Shown: in pieces, positions 1-6,709 of the stretch
Numbering within the stretch: position 1 is the first letter of the stretch
Layout of the letters: each line of letters opens with the position of its first letter
DNA from: SZUA-448 sp964602475
GTDB taxonomy: Bacteria; Bacillota; Clostridia; Lachnospirales; Lachnospiraceae
Reading direction: 5' to 3'
Length of the DNA: 11,363 nucleotides
Assembly: GCA_964602475.1 (NCBI GenBank)
Contig: CAZRRN010000070.1
Coordinates: 1-11,363, forward strand
Translations under genes and position numbers: made by a program
The notes under the pieces: model-generated
What the model saw: only the letters and a program-made list of their open reading frames with translations
What the model was told of the DNA's origin: nothing
Databases searched by the model: none

Positions 1-349
1 GTCCTGTCTCTATAAGTGAGGCAAGCTCCGTAGTCAGTTGGCGTTCTTTGGAATGGCTGTGGTTCAGAAGGTAAAGCGCACTTTCAGAATCTGTTCGGCT
101 GAATAGTGTTTCATACTCAGCACAGAGCGCAAAGCATTCATTTATCAGAGAGGGATTGCTTTCGTCATAAAGCGATATTTTAATCACTGTATTTAGATAA
201 AAACCACTGAGTGATGAGGTTGGACCGGACGAGACAGAACTTTGTTCACATCCGGTAAATAAAAAAGTAATAAATAATGTCATGAAAAATAAAAAAAAAT
301 TTCTTTTCAATGAATATCTATCCGTCCGGCTGAAAATCCTAAATAACAT
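1..349 (-). CDS. apbE: FAD:protein FMN transferase (ApbE family) lipoprotein, 5' part only
   Basis: This is the N-terminal 116 codons of a minus-strand gene that continues beyond the left edge of the window. It opens with a short basic stretch, then a hydrophobic segment (about residues 18-31) ending in a lipobox LFTGC with the acceptor Cys34, so the product should be a membrane-anchored lipoprotein facing outside. After a Ser-rich linker comes the typical ApbE opening, FYLNTVIKISLY, then a helix and ETLFSRTDSES..LYLLN, matching the family pattern LFSR(x)DxxS.(x)xLN. ApbE enzymes transfer FMN from FAD to a Thr/Ser of target proteins, using Mg2+. The FAD/Mg-binding residues lie outside the window. 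ATG at 349 was chosen because GAGG sits 5 nt upstream; TTG at 310 is an alternative with a weaker site. The gene is divergent from an FMN-binding protein with a flavinylation motif, which supports the call. Confidence 0.85.
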   Translation of the reverse strand, partial: MLFRIFSRTDRYSLKRNFFLFFMTLFITFLFTGCEQSSVSSGPTSSLSGFYLNTVIKISLYDESNPSLINECFALCAEYETLFSRTDSESALYLLNHSHSKERQLTTELASLIETG

Positions 350-399
350 ATAAACCTCGGTTTCTTATGGCAGGTGTCAATTTTATGAAAACTGTGTTT

Positions 400-428
400 A
401 TTGTAGCGAAGGATTGAAAAACTGTCAA
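400..428 (-). promoter_or_regulatory. Sigma-A promoter for apbE
   Basis: Read on the minus strand, TTGACA (428-423) and TACAAT (405-400) are separated by exactly 17 nt, a near-consensus housekeeping promoter. Transcription would start near 393 and give a leader of about 45 nt before the apbE ATG at 349. The site lies in the 116-bp divergent gap. I found no equally good promoter on the plus strand of this gap for the FMN-binding gene. Confidence 0.8.
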
Positions 429-465
429 GGGGATCAAAAACAAGGGCGTATGGAAAGGATAACTT

Positions 466-1440
466 ATGAAGCGTGACAAGGGAAGTATTATTGTGGTTAC
501 ATTTTTAATTATTGCAGTGGTTGCTGTTATCGGTACGATACTGATAAAAAATAATATGAATAAAAAGGAAGGAACCGCACTTGAGGTAGGAACCTATTCA
601 GAGCATGGAATAACGGAAGCGTACCGTATTGAAGACAAAGACGGAAATACAGTTTCTTATGATGTATATATTACCGTCCAGGGGTATCATGGTCCAATTG
701 AAACAAAAATCAAAATAGACGGAGAAGGGACAACACTGGAAACACTTGAGATTATATCTCAGAATGAAACAGAAAATCTTGGTGCCAAAATTACAGAAGC
801 TTCGTTCTTAAGTCAGTTTACCGGTCTGAAGCTTCCGTCATATCTTTCGGGAACAGAAAATGAGAGTGACGAAAAAAATGAAACTGATAATTACTTTGGA
901 AATCTCGGAGAAGGTGCAAAACGAATTGACGGAGTGTATCACGCAGTGAGTGAAGAAGCTTCCAACGGGTATCTTGGAGAAGTTACATTAACAATAGAGA
1001 ATGGTGAGATTACCGGTGTTATGTGGGATTGTACAGATTCTGAAGGAAATACAAAGCGTGTTCTGTCACAGCAGGGACTCTACAAAATGACAGATGACGG
1101 TTTAATCTGGGCAGAACAAGCGGATGCATTGCAGGAGTATGTTGTGGAGCATCAGGGACTTAGCGGACTAAATGAAGATGAGAACGGTAAAACAGATGCG
1201 GTATCCGGTGTCAGCATTGGAATTACAGAATTCAGTACTCTGGTCAGAGAGTGCCTGAAACAGGCAGCCGGAGGGGATGAAACAAAACAGGAAGCCGGGG
1301 AAGAAACAAATCAAACAGAAGGAGAGGAAACAAAGGAGCAGCAGGGAACAAAGGTAGATGCTGTGTCAGGTGCAACAATATCTTCGAAGGCTGTTGTGAA
1401 AGCGGTAAATTTAGCATATGAATTTGTTCAGAAACAATAG
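466..1440 (+). CDS. Membrane-anchored FMN-binding protein with nested second FMN-binding-like module
   Basis: The 324-residue protein begins with a charged stretch and one membrane segment (about 8-28) without a lipobox, so it is probably N-terminally anchored with the rest outside. Residues about 75-125 (HGPIETKIKIDG...TLEIISQNETENLGAKI) match the first part of RnfG/NqrC-type FMN-binding domains. The matching C-terminal part, VDAVSGATISSKAVVKAVN (297-315), comes only at the end; its Thr304 is the expected site for covalent FMN. Between them sits a second module (about 152-265) of the type with GxYxA..., LTIENGEITGV and a degenerate motif DAVSGVS (244-250). A Glu/Thr-rich linker (269-294) follows. 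RnfG/NqrC-like domains carry FMN added by ApbE and relay electrons outside the membrane. The start is supported by GGAAAGGA 6 nt upstream. The electron donor and acceptor cannot be told from the window. Confidence 0.85.
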   Translation: MKRDKGSIIVVTFLIIAVVAVIGTILIKNNMNKKEGTALEVGTYSEHGITEAYRIEDKDGNTVSYDVYITVQGYHGPIETKIKIDGEGTTLETLEIISQNETENLGAKITEASFLSQFTGLKLPSYLSGTENESDEKNETDNYFGNLGEGAKRIDGVYHAVSEEASNGYLGEVTLTIENGEITGVMWDCTDSEGNTKRVLSQQGLYKMTDDGLIWAEQADALQEYVVEHQGLSGLNEDENGKTDAVSGVSIGITEFSTLVRECLKQAAGGDETKQEAGEETNQTEGEETKEQQGTKVDAVSGATISSKAVVKAVNLAYEFVQKQ

Positions 1441-1448
1441 ATTATTCA

Positions 1449-1480
1449 TTCTGCCAAATAAAAACCGGCAGAACGATTTT
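1449..1480 (+). terminator. Possible weak intrinsic terminator after the FMN-binding gene
   Basis: TTCTGCC (1449-1455) pairs with GGCAGAA (1467-1473) across an 11-nt A-rich loop. The tail CGATTTT has only four T in a row, so termination would be weak. It lies 9 nt after the stop codon and before the promoter at 1503, which is the expected place. Confidence 0.45.
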
Positions 1481-1502
1481 CAGACGCATTTTCCTTAAAT
1501 GC

Positions 1503-1531
1503 TTGCATTTCTTCTTAAAATGAAATACAGT
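1503..1531 (+). promoter_or_regulatory. Promoter for the M16C peptidase-era-recO unit
   Basis: TTGCAT (1503-1508) and TACAGT (1526-1531) are 17 nt apart and give a start near 1538, about 42 nt before the peptidase start codon. The -35 lies inside a palindrome AAATGC-TT-GCATTT (1497-1510), which may be an operator. The match is moderate. Confidence 0.5.
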
Positions 1532-1579
1532 ATAAACGAATCAAAAATAATTCTTATTTGAATGATCAGGAGGATGCAG

Positions 1580-4543
1580 ATGTCAAAAAATATAAAAAAT
1601 GCAGGAGAGCTGGCTCCTTTACCGGCATACAGTTTTGAATATGAAGAGAACCTGTCAGATATCAAGAGTACGGGAGTGGTGCTTCGTCATAAACAGAGCG
1701 GAGCCCGTGTATGTGTTGTCTCAAATGAGGATGACAATAAAGTTTTTTCAATTTCTTTCCGTACGCCGCCGCATGATGATACAGGGGTCGCGCATATTAT
1801 TGAGCATACCGTATTGTGCGGATCGAAAAAATATCCGGTAAAGGATCCTTTTATAGAGCTTGCCAAGGGTTCTCTGAACACATTTTTGAATGCCATGACT
1901 TATCCGGATAAGACGATGTATCCTGTAGCAAGCTGTAATGATACGGACTTTCGGAATCTGATGAATGTATATATGGATGCGGTATTTTATCCTGACATTT
2001 ACCGACATGAAGAGATTTTTAAGCAGGAAGGCTGGCATTATGAACTTGAGAAAGAGAGCTCTGAGTTAAAACTGAACGGAATCGTATACAGTGAGATGAA
2101 AGGAGCTTTCTCCTCTCCGGAACAACAGCTGTTTCGTGAAATACAACACAGCCTTTTTCCGGATACTCCTTATGGTACGGAGTCCGGAGGAAATCCTGAT
2201 GCAATTCCGAAGCTTACTTATGAACAATTTCTTGATTTTCACAGAGAGTACTATCATCCTTCCAATAGTTTTATTTATCTGTATGGAGATATGGATGTAG
2301 AGGAAACACTGGAATTTATGGATCGTGAATACCTGTCGGCATTTTCGGCTCAGCCGGTTGATTCAATTATTCCAGAACAGGACGGAGAAAAGGTTACTGA
2401 AGATATCACACAGTTTTATTCAATCGGTTCTGACGAAGAAGAGAAGGACAATACCTATCTGTCCTATAATTTTGTTGCAGGAACCGCATTTGATGTGGAA
2501 GAAAATACTGCAATGGAAATATTAAGCACCGTTCTTCTGAAAGCCCCCGGCGCTCCGGTAAAACAGGCTTTGATTGATGCAGGTATAGGTAACGATATCA
2601 TTTGCATCTATGAGAATGAAATACTGCAGCCGTTTTTCTCAATCATTGCAAAAAATGCAAATACAGAACAGCAGACGGAGTTTATCAGAATTATACGGGA
2701 AACAATGGAACAGCTTGCAGAAAGTGGTCTTAAGGAAAAATCCCTGCTTGCGGCAATCAATAACCTGGAATTCCGTTACCGGGAAGGTGATTTCGGGAAT
2801 TTTCCGAAAGGACTGATGTATGGACTGACAATGCATTCAAGTTGGCTTTATGATGATAAGGCAGCATTCCGGTATATGCACAGAAACGAGATATTTGCTA
2901 ATCTAAAGAGAAAAATGAAAGAAGGATATTTTGAAAATCTGATACGAAAATATATACTGAATTCCACACATTCCACAAAGCTTGTACTGATTCCAAAGAA
3001 GGGATTAACTGCGGAGAAAGAAAAAAAGCTTCAAAAGGAGCTTCAGGAATATAAGAGTACACTTACGAAGAAGGAGCTTGAAGCACTGGTGGAAAATACT
3101 TCGGCACTGGTTCGTTATCAGGAAGAACCTTCCACGAAAGAGGCGCTTGAGACAATTCCGCTGTTAAGAAGAGATGAGATCAAAAAGCAGGCGGCGCCAA
3201 TCTATAACTCAGAACAGACGGCTGCAGGTATTCCTGTTCTTTTTCATGATGTATATACAAACGGAATAGCTTATCTGAAGCTCTTATTTGATCTCAAGGG
3301 AATCGAATATGAAGATATTCCGTATTTTGGATTGCTGACTGATGTACTTGGATATATCGATACAGATGAGCATAAATTCCTTGATTTGTCGGATGAAATA
3401 AACATTCACACCGGAGGAATCGGTTTTGATTATGCGTCTTATCTGAAATATCAGTTAGCCGGAGAATATCGTCCGATGATGACGGTCAGTGCAAAGCTTT
3501 TATATTCTGAATTCAGTGAAGCATTTCGTCTGATCGATGAAATCCTGTTCCATTCGAAGTTTGATGACACAAAACGCCTGAATGAGATTATAGGAGAGGT
3601 TCGTTCCAGAATTCAGATGAAGATGAATTCCAGTGGGCACACGGTCGCACTTGGAAGGAGTCGTTCCTATCATACACAGAGTGGTGTTTTTTCAGAGAAA
3701 ATATCTGGAATAGATTACTACCGGTTTATTGATCTCTGCTACCGGGAATTTGAACAGCGTAAGGAAGATATTGTTGCAGGTCTTAAAAGAGTACAAAAGA
3801 ACTTGTTTTATCGTGGGAATATGATGGTAAGTCTGACTTCTGATGAAGAAGGAAATAAACAGTTTGCTTCGGAATTCACTATGTTTGCAGAAAAAATGCC
3901 TGCATCCGGTACCTACGGCGGAACTGCAAAGGATATTTTATATCCATATAATCCTAAAAACGAAGCCTTCCGTTATGCCGGCCAGGTTCAATATGCTGCA
4001 TGTACGGGTAATTTTATTGAGGCAGGTTATCATTTATCAGGAGCACTTAGCGTACTTCGCTCCATTATGAGCTATGAATATCTCTGGCAGAATGTTCGGG
4101 TGAAGGGTGGCGCATATGGATGTATGTGCAACTTCGGGGCCTTTGACGGTACCGGATTCTTTGTGTCCTATCGGGATCCGAATCTTCGCGAAACCTATGA
4201 TGTATATAAGAAAGCAACGGATTATATCAAAAATTTCAAAGCCGATGAACGGGAAATGACAAAGTATATCATCGGGACAATGAGCAATGAAGATACTCCG
4301 ATGACTCCGATGCAGAAGGGAGAACGATCTCTTTTGGTTTACTTCAGCGGTCTGACAAAGAATCAGATTCAGAAGACAAGAGATGAGATTCTTTCAGCTA
4401 CTGTAGAGGATATTCGCGAGACTGCCGGGATAATTGAAGCAATTGTTGCAGCAGATTACAGATGTACGCTGGGTAATGAGAATAAATTAAGCGAATGTGC
4501 AGATTTGTTCAGCGAAATACAGCCTCTGCTGCTACAAAAATAA
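1580..4543 (+). CDS. M16C zinc metallopeptidase, presequence protease (PreP/Cym1)-like, insulinase superfamily
   Basis: The 987-residue product has the inverted zinc motif HxxEH as HIIEH at residues 72-76 and the distal zinc ligand Glu172 in YSEMKGA. The 96-residue gap from the second His to this Glu equals that in plant PreP (His81 to Glu177), which separates it from pitrilysin/insulinase spacing. The C-terminal half supplies the partner residues Arg840 and Tyr846 in RVKGGAYG, again with PreP-like spacing. Length and order (catalytic half, M16C-associated linker with charged helices around 475-520, inactive half) fit the family of clam-shell oligopeptidases that degrade unfolded peptides of up to several tens of residues. 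There is no signal peptide, so the protein is probably cytoplasmic. The start is ATG 1580, 6 nt after AGGAGG (1568-1573). The in-frame ATG at 1562 has no ribosome binding site and lies upstream of that Shine-Dalgarno. era follows after 21 nt, so the two are likely co-transcribed. Confidence 0.95.
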   Translation: MSKNIKNAGELAPLPAYSFEYEENLSDIKSTGVVLRHKQSGARVCVVSNEDDNKVFSISFRTPPHDDTGVAHIIEHTVLCGSKKYPVKDPFIELAKGSLNTFLNAMTYPDKTMYPVASCNDTDFRNLMNVYMDAVFYPDIYRHEEIFKQEGWHYELEKESSELKLNGIVYSEMKGAFSSPEQQLFREIQHSLFPDTPYGTESGGNPDAIPKLTYEQFLDFHREYYHPSNSFIYLYGDMDVEETLEFMDREYLSAFSAQPVDSIIPEQDGEKVTEDITQFYSIGSDEEEKDNTYLSYNFVAGTAFDVEENTAMEILSTVLLKAPGAPVKQALIDAGIGNDIICIYENEILQPFFSIIAKNANTEQQTEFIRIIRETMEQLAESGLKEKSLLAAINNLEFRYREGDFGNFPKGLMYGLTMHSSWLYDDKAAFRYMHRNEIFANLKRKMKEGYFENLIRKYILNSTHSTKLVLIPKKGLTAEKEKKLQKELQEYKSTLTKKELEALVENTSALVRYQEEPSTKEALETIPLLRRDEIKKQAAPIYNSEQTAAGIPVLFHDVYTNGIAYLKLLFDLKGIEYEDIPYFGLLTDVLGYIDTDEHKFLDLSDEINIHTGGIGFDYASYLKYQLAGEYRPMMTVSAKLLYSEFSEAFRLIDEILFHSKFDDTKRLNEIIGEVRSRIQMKMNSSGHTVALGRSRSYHTQSGVFSEKISGIDYYRFIDLCYREFEQRKEDIVAGLKRVQKNLFYRGNMMVSLTSDEEGNKQFASEFTMFAEKMPASGTYGGTAKDILYPYNPKNEAFRYAGQVQYAACTGNFIEAGYHLSGALSVLRSIMSYEYLWQNVRVKGGAYGCMCNFGAFDGTGFFVSYRDPNLRETYDVYKKATDYIKNFKADEREMTKYIIGTMSNEDTPMTPMQKGERSLLVYFSGLTKNQIQKTRDEILSATVEDIRETAGIIEAIVAADYRCTLGNENKLSECADLFSEIQPLLLQK

Positions 4544-4564
4544 ACTGTAAGAAACGGAGCCATT

Positions 4565-5470
4565 ATGCCACAGAAGAAAATATATAGATCCGGCTTTGCC
4601 ACTTTGATTGGGCGTCCGAATGTGGGGAAATCCACACTGATGAACCAGCTGATTGGACAAAAGATTGCAATTACGTCGGATAAGCCGCAGACCACACGGA
4701 ACAGGATTCAGACTGTATATACGGAAGAACGGGGACAGATTATTTTTCTGGATACTCCGGGAATTCATAAAGCAAAAAATAAACTGGGCGAATATATGGT
4801 GAATATTGCGGAGCATACTCTTTCGGAGGTCGATGTAATACTGTGGCTTGTGGAGCCTGCAACATTTATCGGAGCCGGAGAACAGCACATTGCTCAGGTT
4901 CTGGCAGGAACCGACACACCTGTGATACTTGTAATAAATAAAATCGACACTGTAAAAAAAGAAGATTTACTAAAGATCATAGCAGCATATAAGGATATTC
5001 ATAAATTTGCGGATATTGTACCGGTATCTGCCTTAAAGGGAGAGAACAAACAGGTACTGATTGACGTAATTTACAAATATCTTCCGGAAGGACCGATGTA
5101 TTACGACGAGGATACTGTCACGGACCAGCCGGAACGCCAGATTACAGCAGAGTTAATCCGTGAAAAAGCACTTCGCCTGCTGAAGGATGAGATTCCGCAT
5201 GGAATCGCAATTGTAATTGATAAAATGAAAGAACGTCCGGACGGAAAGCTGATGGATATCGAGGCGACGATTATCTGTGAACGGGATACTCACAAGGGCA
5301 TTATAATCGGAAAACAAGGTGCAATGCTGAAAAAAATCGGAACCTCAGCCCGTACAGAAATTCAAAATCTGCTCGGGATTAAGGTGAACCTGCAGCTATG
5401 GGTGAAGATAAAAAAGGACTGGAGAGACAGCGAAGTACAACTGAAGAATTTTGGTTACCGGGAGGAATAA
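4565..5470 (+). CDS. era: GTPase Era
   Basis: The 301-residue protein is the normal Era length and carries all GTPase motifs: G1 GRPNVGKS (16-23), the switch I region with QTTRNR (42-47), G3 DTPG (63-66), G4 NKID (125-128) and G5 SALK (155-158). A C-terminal KH RNA-binding domain follows, with the GKQG loop (249-252) and the typical ending VKIKKDWRDSE..LKNFGYR. Era binds the 3' end of 16S rRNA and acts in 30S subunit assembly at the cytoplasmic face of the membrane. ATG 4565 has GGAG (4556-4559) 5 nt upstream. The gap to the peptidase stop is 21 nt with no terminator, so it probably belongs to the same transcript. yqzL and recO follow, the usual Firmicute neighbourhood. Confidence 0.98.
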   Translation: MPQKKIYRSGFATLIGRPNVGKSTLMNQLIGQKIAITSDKPQTTRNRIQTVYTEERGQIIFLDTPGIHKAKNKLGEYMVNIAEHTLSEVDVILWLVEPATFIGAGEQHIAQVLAGTDTPVILVINKIDTVKKEDLLKIIAAYKDIHKFADIVPVSALKGENKQVLIDVIYKYLPEGPMYYDEDTVTDQPERQITAELIREKALRLLKDEIPHGIAIVIDKMKERPDGKLMDIEATIICERDTHKGIIIGKQGAMLKKIGTSARTEIQNLLGIKVNLQLWVKIKKDWRDSEVQLKNFGYREE

Positions 5471-5514
5471 AGACGCTCCGGCTGGAGATGCTATCATCAT
5501 ACAAAGGATTCGTA

Positions 5515-5553
5515 TGACACCTGAAATGAACATTGTTGTCATTAACGGTGTCA
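5515..5553 (+). other. Two-part stem-loop in the era-yqzL gap
   Basis: TGACACC (5515-5521) pairs with GGTGTCA (5547-5553). After a symmetric 3+3 internal loop, AATGA (5525-5529) pairs with TCATT (5539-5543) around a 9-nt loop. There is no T-run, so this is not an intrinsic terminator. It could be an mRNA processing or stability element, or part of a degraded coding sequence. No function is assigned. Confidence 0.45.
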
Positions 5554-5627
5554 GCGAGGAGTGTGCAGGCACATTCTTGATGAACTGGCAGAGTATTTAA
5601 AGCAGCCAAAGAAACAGGGGGTGTTAT

Positions 5628-5858
5628 ATGGTGTCACAGGAGCTATGGGGTGAATTTGAGCGGACAGGAAGTATAAGTGCATATCTAAACTATGTATTAA
5701 ATAACCACAACGGGTACACATGTCATATGAAATGTCAGGACGGAAGTGAAGAGCTGTCGGCAACTTGTCAGACAACAGAAGAGGAATCAGCGCAGAATGA
5801 GGGACGGAATTACAGTGACGGGAATTGTTCTTTCCGTTATGCCGATCGGAGAATATGA
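5628..5858 (+). CDS. yqzL: YqzL-like small protein
   Basis: This is a 76-codon frame whose first 25 residues match the pattern I know for YqzL-family proteins: W..F..TGSI.AYL.Y appears here as LWGEFERTGSISAYLNYV. YqzL of Bacillus subtilis is shorter (about 47 residues), of unknown function, and encoded between era and recO, exactly the position seen here. The start ATG 5628 has an AGGGGG site (5616-5621) 6 nt upstream. GTG 5631 is a possible alternative. The C-terminal half (about 35-76) is polar, Ser/Glu-rich and unlike the family. It overlaps recO by 62 nt, so it may be a weakly constrained tail, and the overlap suggests translational coupling to recO. The call rests on motif and context. 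Confidence 0.7.
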   Translation: MVSQELWGEFERTGSISAYLNYVLNNHNGYTCHMKCQDGSEELSATCQTTEEESAQNEGRNYSDGNCSFRYADRRI

Positions 5859-6549
5859 CCGAAGAATCAGTCTTCTGACAAAGGAACGTGGAAAATTGTC
5901 GGTATTTGCAAAAGGCGCGCGGAAACCAAGCAGCGCCTTAATTGCGTGTACACAGACATTCACCTTTGGAAAATTCACTGTTTATCCCGGAAAATCTGCT
6001 TATAATCTGATCAGTGCAGATATAACTAATTATTTTTCGGAACTGCGTGACAACTATGAATGGATTTACCGGGGGATGTACTTTTGTGAGTTCGCAGAGT
6101 ATTACACGCAGGAGGGGAATGACGAAACAGAAGTTCTGAAACTTTTATACATATCACTGCGTGCACTGAGTAATCAAAGGCTTGAGCCAAATCTGATCCG
6201 TGCTGTTTACGACCTGAGAATGATTGTAATAGAAGGAGAAGGTCCACAGATCAGTGAATGTGTTAAATGCGGATGCCGGATGGAACAATCAGAGGAATTG
6301 CCGGAACGGCTCTCATTCAGTGTACGTCTTGGCGGCTTGCTCTGTGGTGCCTGTACTGACTGGGATAAAGAGAGTGTACAGATTCACCGCGGAACAGTAT
6401 ATGCGCTTCGTTTTATCTGTTCGGCACCGTATGAAAAGCTGTTTTCATTCACACTTGCTCCGGATAATCTTTCTGAGCTGGTATTGCTGGTAAACAGATA
6501 TCGCAAAGCTTACGTCGGGCACACCATGAAATCTGAAGAGCTTTATTAA
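5797..6549 (+). CDS. recO: DNA repair protein RecO
   Basis: The 250-residue protein has the RecO layout. An N-terminal OB fold (about 1-80) begins with ITVTGIVLSVMPIGEYDRRI and continues LLTKERGKLSVFAKGARKP. A helical domain follows, with a zinc ribbon built from Cys155/Cys158 (CVKC) and Cys183/Cys186 (CGAC). RecO binds single-stranded DNA and SSB, anneals strands, and with RecR loads RecA in the RecF pathway. ATG 5797 was chosen because family members start only a few residues before VTG and GAGGA lies 11 nt upstream. A GTG at 5746 would add 17 basic residues not expected in the family. It overlaps the yqzL-like frame, and no promoter is evident directly upstream, so it is probably transcribed from the peptidase-era promoter. 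Confidence 0.95.
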   Translation: MRDGITVTGIVLSVMPIGEYDRRISLLTKERGKLSVFAKGARKPSSALIACTQTFTFGKFTVYPGKSAYNLISADITNYFSELRDNYEWIYRGMYFCEFAEYYTQEGNDETEVLKLLYISLRALSNQRLEPNLIRAVYDLRMIVIEGEGPQISECVKCGCRMEQSEELPERLSFSVRLGGLLCGACTDWDKESVQIHRGTVYALRFICSAPYEKLFSFTLAPDNLSELVLLVNRYRKAYVGHTMKSEELY

Positions 6550-6638
6550 GCTGATAATGTGGCTACTAATTTGTCCAGGATGAATATCATCAGAAAAAGA
6601 AGCATAAAGACACAAAAAAGACGACAAAGAAAAAGTGC

Positions 6639-6667
6639 TTGAAAAATACAGAGTTAGCGTTTACAAT
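6639..6667 (+). promoter_or_regulatory. Sigma-A promoter for glyQS
   Basis: TTGAAA (6639-6644) and TACAAT (6662-6667) are 17 nt apart. The predicted start near 6674 gives a leader of only about 36 nt before the glyQS ATG, too short for a T-box riboswitch. The 90 bases between the recO stop and this promoter show no terminator and no convincing gene. Confidence 0.75.
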
Positions 6668-6709
6668 ACATATCAATACGGCAACGGAAGAATAAGGAGG
6701 AAAGAAATC

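Noticed and set aside
414..442. TTGAAA at 414-419 as a -35 for the FMN-binding gene
   Set aside because: No acceptable -10 lies 16-18 nt downstream; the sequence there is AAAAAC.
1562..1579. Upstream ATG for the M16C peptidase
   Set aside because: No ribosome binding site precedes it, and the AGGAGG at 1568-1573 lies after it and is correctly spaced for ATG 1580.
5746..5796. GTG start giving RecO 17 extra residues
   Set aside because: The extension is basic and unlike RecO; family members begin just before the VTGIVL strand, matching ATG 5797.
6580..6596. GATGA/TCATC inverted repeat after recO as a terminator
   Set aside because: Stem of 5 bp with a tiny loop and no T-run; not enough for intrinsic termination.
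6635..6709. 25-residue N-terminal extension of glyQS
   Set aside because: It would start upstream of the predicted promoter -10 and lacks a Shine-Dalgarno; ATG 6710 has AAGGAGG and begins at the family N terminus.
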